Shown piece after piece: positions 62,407 to 64,000 of a stretch of DNA of 64,000 bases; position 1 is the stretch's first letter, and each line of letters opens with the position of its first letter. The translations under genes were made by a program, and so were the position numbers. The stretch is from Candidatus Peregrinibacteria bacterium (lineage in GTDB: Bacteria > Patescibacteriota > Gracilibacteria > UM-FILTER-43-11), in contig JAFGTE010000013.1 in the NCBI GenBank assembly GCA_016934215.1, forward strand, positions 1 through 64,000, written 5' to 3'. The notes beneath the pieces are model-generated. The model had not been told where the DNA came from. It searched no databases and worked only from the letters and a program-made list of their open reading frames with translations.

Positions 62407-62448
62407 GTGTATGTTTTCATTTTTCTTTTAAAATAAAGCAAAAACTGC

Positions 62449-62477
62449 TATAATTGATGTGTCGAAAAATGTCGACA
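62449..62477 (+). promoter_or_regulatory. Regulator promoter with operator-like repeat
   Basis: TATAAT (62449-62454), then TGTCGA (62460-62465) and the palindrome TGTCGACA (62470-62477) at and after the predicted start. The same hexamer occurs in the importer promoter, suggesting control of both by the TrmB-type protein. Confidence 0.55.
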
Positions 62478-62499
62478 TTTCAATTATCAGACCATAATC

Positions 62500-63228
62500 G
62501 TGTATAAAATCTACCTTCATCCGCTGGGCTTCAGCAACAAAGAAGCAGAGGTCTATCTGGCCCTGAATACCTTTGGCCCCTCCCCTGCCGCCACACTGGC
62601 CCGCATCACAAACATTAAACGGACTTCTATGTATGACATCCTGAATGCGCTTATGGCGAAAAATCTGATCGTCACTTTTAAAAAAGGACAAACCACTTTT
62701 TACGCCATCGATGACCTGAATAAACTCCTGCATAATGAACGGGAAAAAGTCCGGCTGGCCGAATCAGTAGTCCGGCAGCTGGATGCTGAAAAGGCCACAC
62801 AGGAAGGGATTCCTATCAATCACTACATCGGCGAAGAGAATTACCGTGAGATGTACGAAGATATCCTCCGTGCCAACCCCAAAGAACTGATGGCCTGGCT
62901 GCATCTGGATAAGTTCTACAAAGCGCTGGATCCGGTCCGTGAGGAAGAATGGACCCTGCAACGGATCAAACAGGGCATGTACGCCCGCCTTATTCTGGTG
63001 GATACTCCGTTAGCCCGCAAATTCCGCAGGCAGGACAAAGAAAGGCTTCGGTCAACCGTCATCATTCCGAAGGAATTCGCCTTTGATACCAACTGCTTTT
63101 TATACGAAAATCACATCATGCTTTTTGATGCCGATAAAGTCGTCACGGGCATACGCATTAACCATCCGGGAATCTACACCATGCAGAAACAGATCTTTGA
63201 GATGACCTGGAATTACTTTAAAGGTTAG
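62500..63228 (+). CDS. TrmB-family transcriptional regulator
   Basis: The product is 242 residues from GTG 62500. An N-terminal winged helix (~8-75: GFSNKEAEVYLALNTFG and a recognition helix with NIKRTSMYDILNAL) and a coiled segment (~75-100) precede a C-terminal phospholipase-D-like ligand domain, as in TrmB. TrmB proteins sense sugars in Archaea and other ligands in bacteria. Divergent placement from the importer and shared TGTCGA repeats suggest it controls the importer; the effector is unknown. Confidence 0.8.
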   Translation: MYKIYLHPLGFSNKEAEVYLALNTFGPSPAATLARITNIKRTSMYDILNALMAKNLIVTFKKGQTTFYAIDDLNKLLHNEREKVRLAESVVRQLDAEKATQEGIPINHYIGEENYREMYEDILRANPKELMAWLHLDKFYKALDPVREEEWTLQRIKQGMYARLILVDTPLARKFRRQDKERLRSTVIIPKEFAFDTNCFLYENHIMLFDADKVVTGIRINHPGIYTMQKQIFEMTWNYFKG

Positions 63229-64000
63229 ACGGAATATCAATACCGTTATTTTCCAATTGTTCTGCCACTAGTTCTTTGGCTTCAAGTAATGAAATAAAAG
63301 TCCGTCTTACATCCTCTCGTTTATAGTAGGAATCATCATAGCTATCCAATGCCTCCTGAACATTTTCATAGATAAATTTAATACCGTTAATGGATGCCTT
63401 TGTTTCATCCGGAAGCACTAAATTATCTTCAACTCGAACAGCCCAGGAAAGGATGGCATCAGCCTCCCCCTGGATTTCATTCAGATTCAGCGGTTCATCA
63501 CCTGAGTAGTCTCCTTTTGCATAGTCCGTTCCCCTGTGTCTCATATCTTCAAAACGTCGGCGTAACTGCTCAGCTATTTCGTAAGTATATTTTTCCTCAC
63601 CGGGAATCCGCGCTAAAAAACATCTAAAATCGGTATGTTTGTCTTCATCATAAATGGGAGCGAGCAAGTATTCATAGCCGAATCTTCCCCTGAAATCTGA
63701 ATAACTTTCCGGTTTTCCGGTTACTGTAACGAATTCCTGCCCCTGACAGGCATATTCTCCATCATTCCAAAGACTGCTGGCATTTGCCATTTCTGTGAAT
63801 TGAGGATAAAAACGATGAAGCTGCAAAGCATCAAAACGCTCCTGCGTGTAAAGCCACTGTTTGGCTATCGGTTTGGCCTTTTGAGTTGAAAAGACTTGGA
63901 TAATCCGCAGCCTTGTTCCAATGCACTCCATTTTCCTCTCAGGACTTACTTCTTTACAATATTTTTCTGCTTCTTCTCTATTCTTTTCTTCTGCCCTTTT
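63218..64000 (-). CDS. Unrecognised protein, 5' partial
   Basis: The frame is open through the right edge, so the start lies outside the window; a Met at 63931 is internal to a longer Lys/Glu/Arg-rich stretch. About 260 residues are visible, soluble, acidic, with many aromatic residues and no membrane segment. No domain recognised. It overlaps the 3' end of the convergent regulator gene by 11 bases. Confidence 0.6.
   Translation of the reverse strand, partial: KRAEEKNREEAEKYCKEVSPERKMECIGTRLRIIQVFSTQKAKPIAKQWLYTQERFDALQLHRFYPQFTEMANASSLWNDGEYACQGQEFVTVTGKPESYSDFRGRFGYEYLLAPIYDEDKHTDFRCFLARIPGEEKYTYEIAEQLRRRFEDMRHRGTDYAKGDYSGDEPLNLNEIQGEADAILSWAVRVEDNLVLPDETKASINGIKFIYENVQEALDSYDDSYYKREDVRRTFISLLEAKELVAEQLENNGIDIPSNL

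Overview
The window looks like a chromosomal stretch of a small-genome bacterium of the Candidate Phyla Radiation type; Peregrinibacteria-like is my best guess, not proven. The signs are a densely packed set of housekeeping genes torn out of their usual operons, a DUF4012 protein, SLH-domain surface proteins, a minimal type IV pilus operon, few Shine-Dalgarno sequences, and one very large surface protein ending in a wall-sorting-like signal. TGA is read as stop: an RF2 gene (prfB) with its own in-frame TGA frameshift site is present, which argues against the UGA=Gly code of Gracilibacteria/Absconditabacteria.

Layout. 1-2.9 kb: two strikingly GC-rich genes, an outer-membrane-barrel-like protein (cut by the window edge) and a secreted lipoprotein with a Gly/Thr linker, set in AT-rich flanks. 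3.0-9.1 kb: a 1980-residue surface protein starting with four ~88-residue repeats. 9.4-17.3 kb: dtd, an SLH protein, glycyl-tRNA synthetase, small exported proteins and an SLH-RlpA-CAP fusion. 17.3-19.1 kb: ndk and an M16 peptidase. 19.1-19.8 kb: a second GC-rich transcript whose 135-residue product carries one copy of the giant protein's repeat. 19.9-23.7 kb: rsmH, an FtsL-like gene, alr and glutamate dehydrogenase. 23.7-24.1 kb: a third GC-rich block that looks like a ~320-nt structured RNA. 24.1-50.5 kb: mostly housekeeping genes (yqeY-like, carB, a TsaC/Sua5 family gene, aspS, tgt, clpP, gatB, coaE, lepB, hisS, aroE, nth, recX, nusA) mixed with small membrane proteins, a HATPase/STAS pair, a peptide-type binding protein and a DUF4012 protein. 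50.5-56.2 kb: type IV pilus genes (pilin, pilC, pilB, pilO-like, pilN-like). 56.4-58.0 kb: prfB and def. 58.0-63.2 kb: a branched-chain amino-acid-type ABC importer with a divergent TrmB-type regulator and matching operator-like repeats. The window ends inside an unrecognised gene.

How the parts fit. The SLH proteins, giant repeat protein, secreted lipoproteins and pilus describe an S-layer-coated cell that invests heavily in surface contact. The importer together with glutamate dehydrogenase suggests amino acid uptake and interconversion.

The most unusual signal is the set of GC-rich blocks (1-1000, 1330-2850, 19190-19690, 23750-24060). The last three follow strong AT-rich sigma70-type promoters and begin with or contain stable RNA stems. 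The second and third coding blocks have Shine-Dalgarno sites that most neighbouring genes lack. Two of the blocks share a 5' RNA motif, and one encodes a small relative of the giant surface protein.
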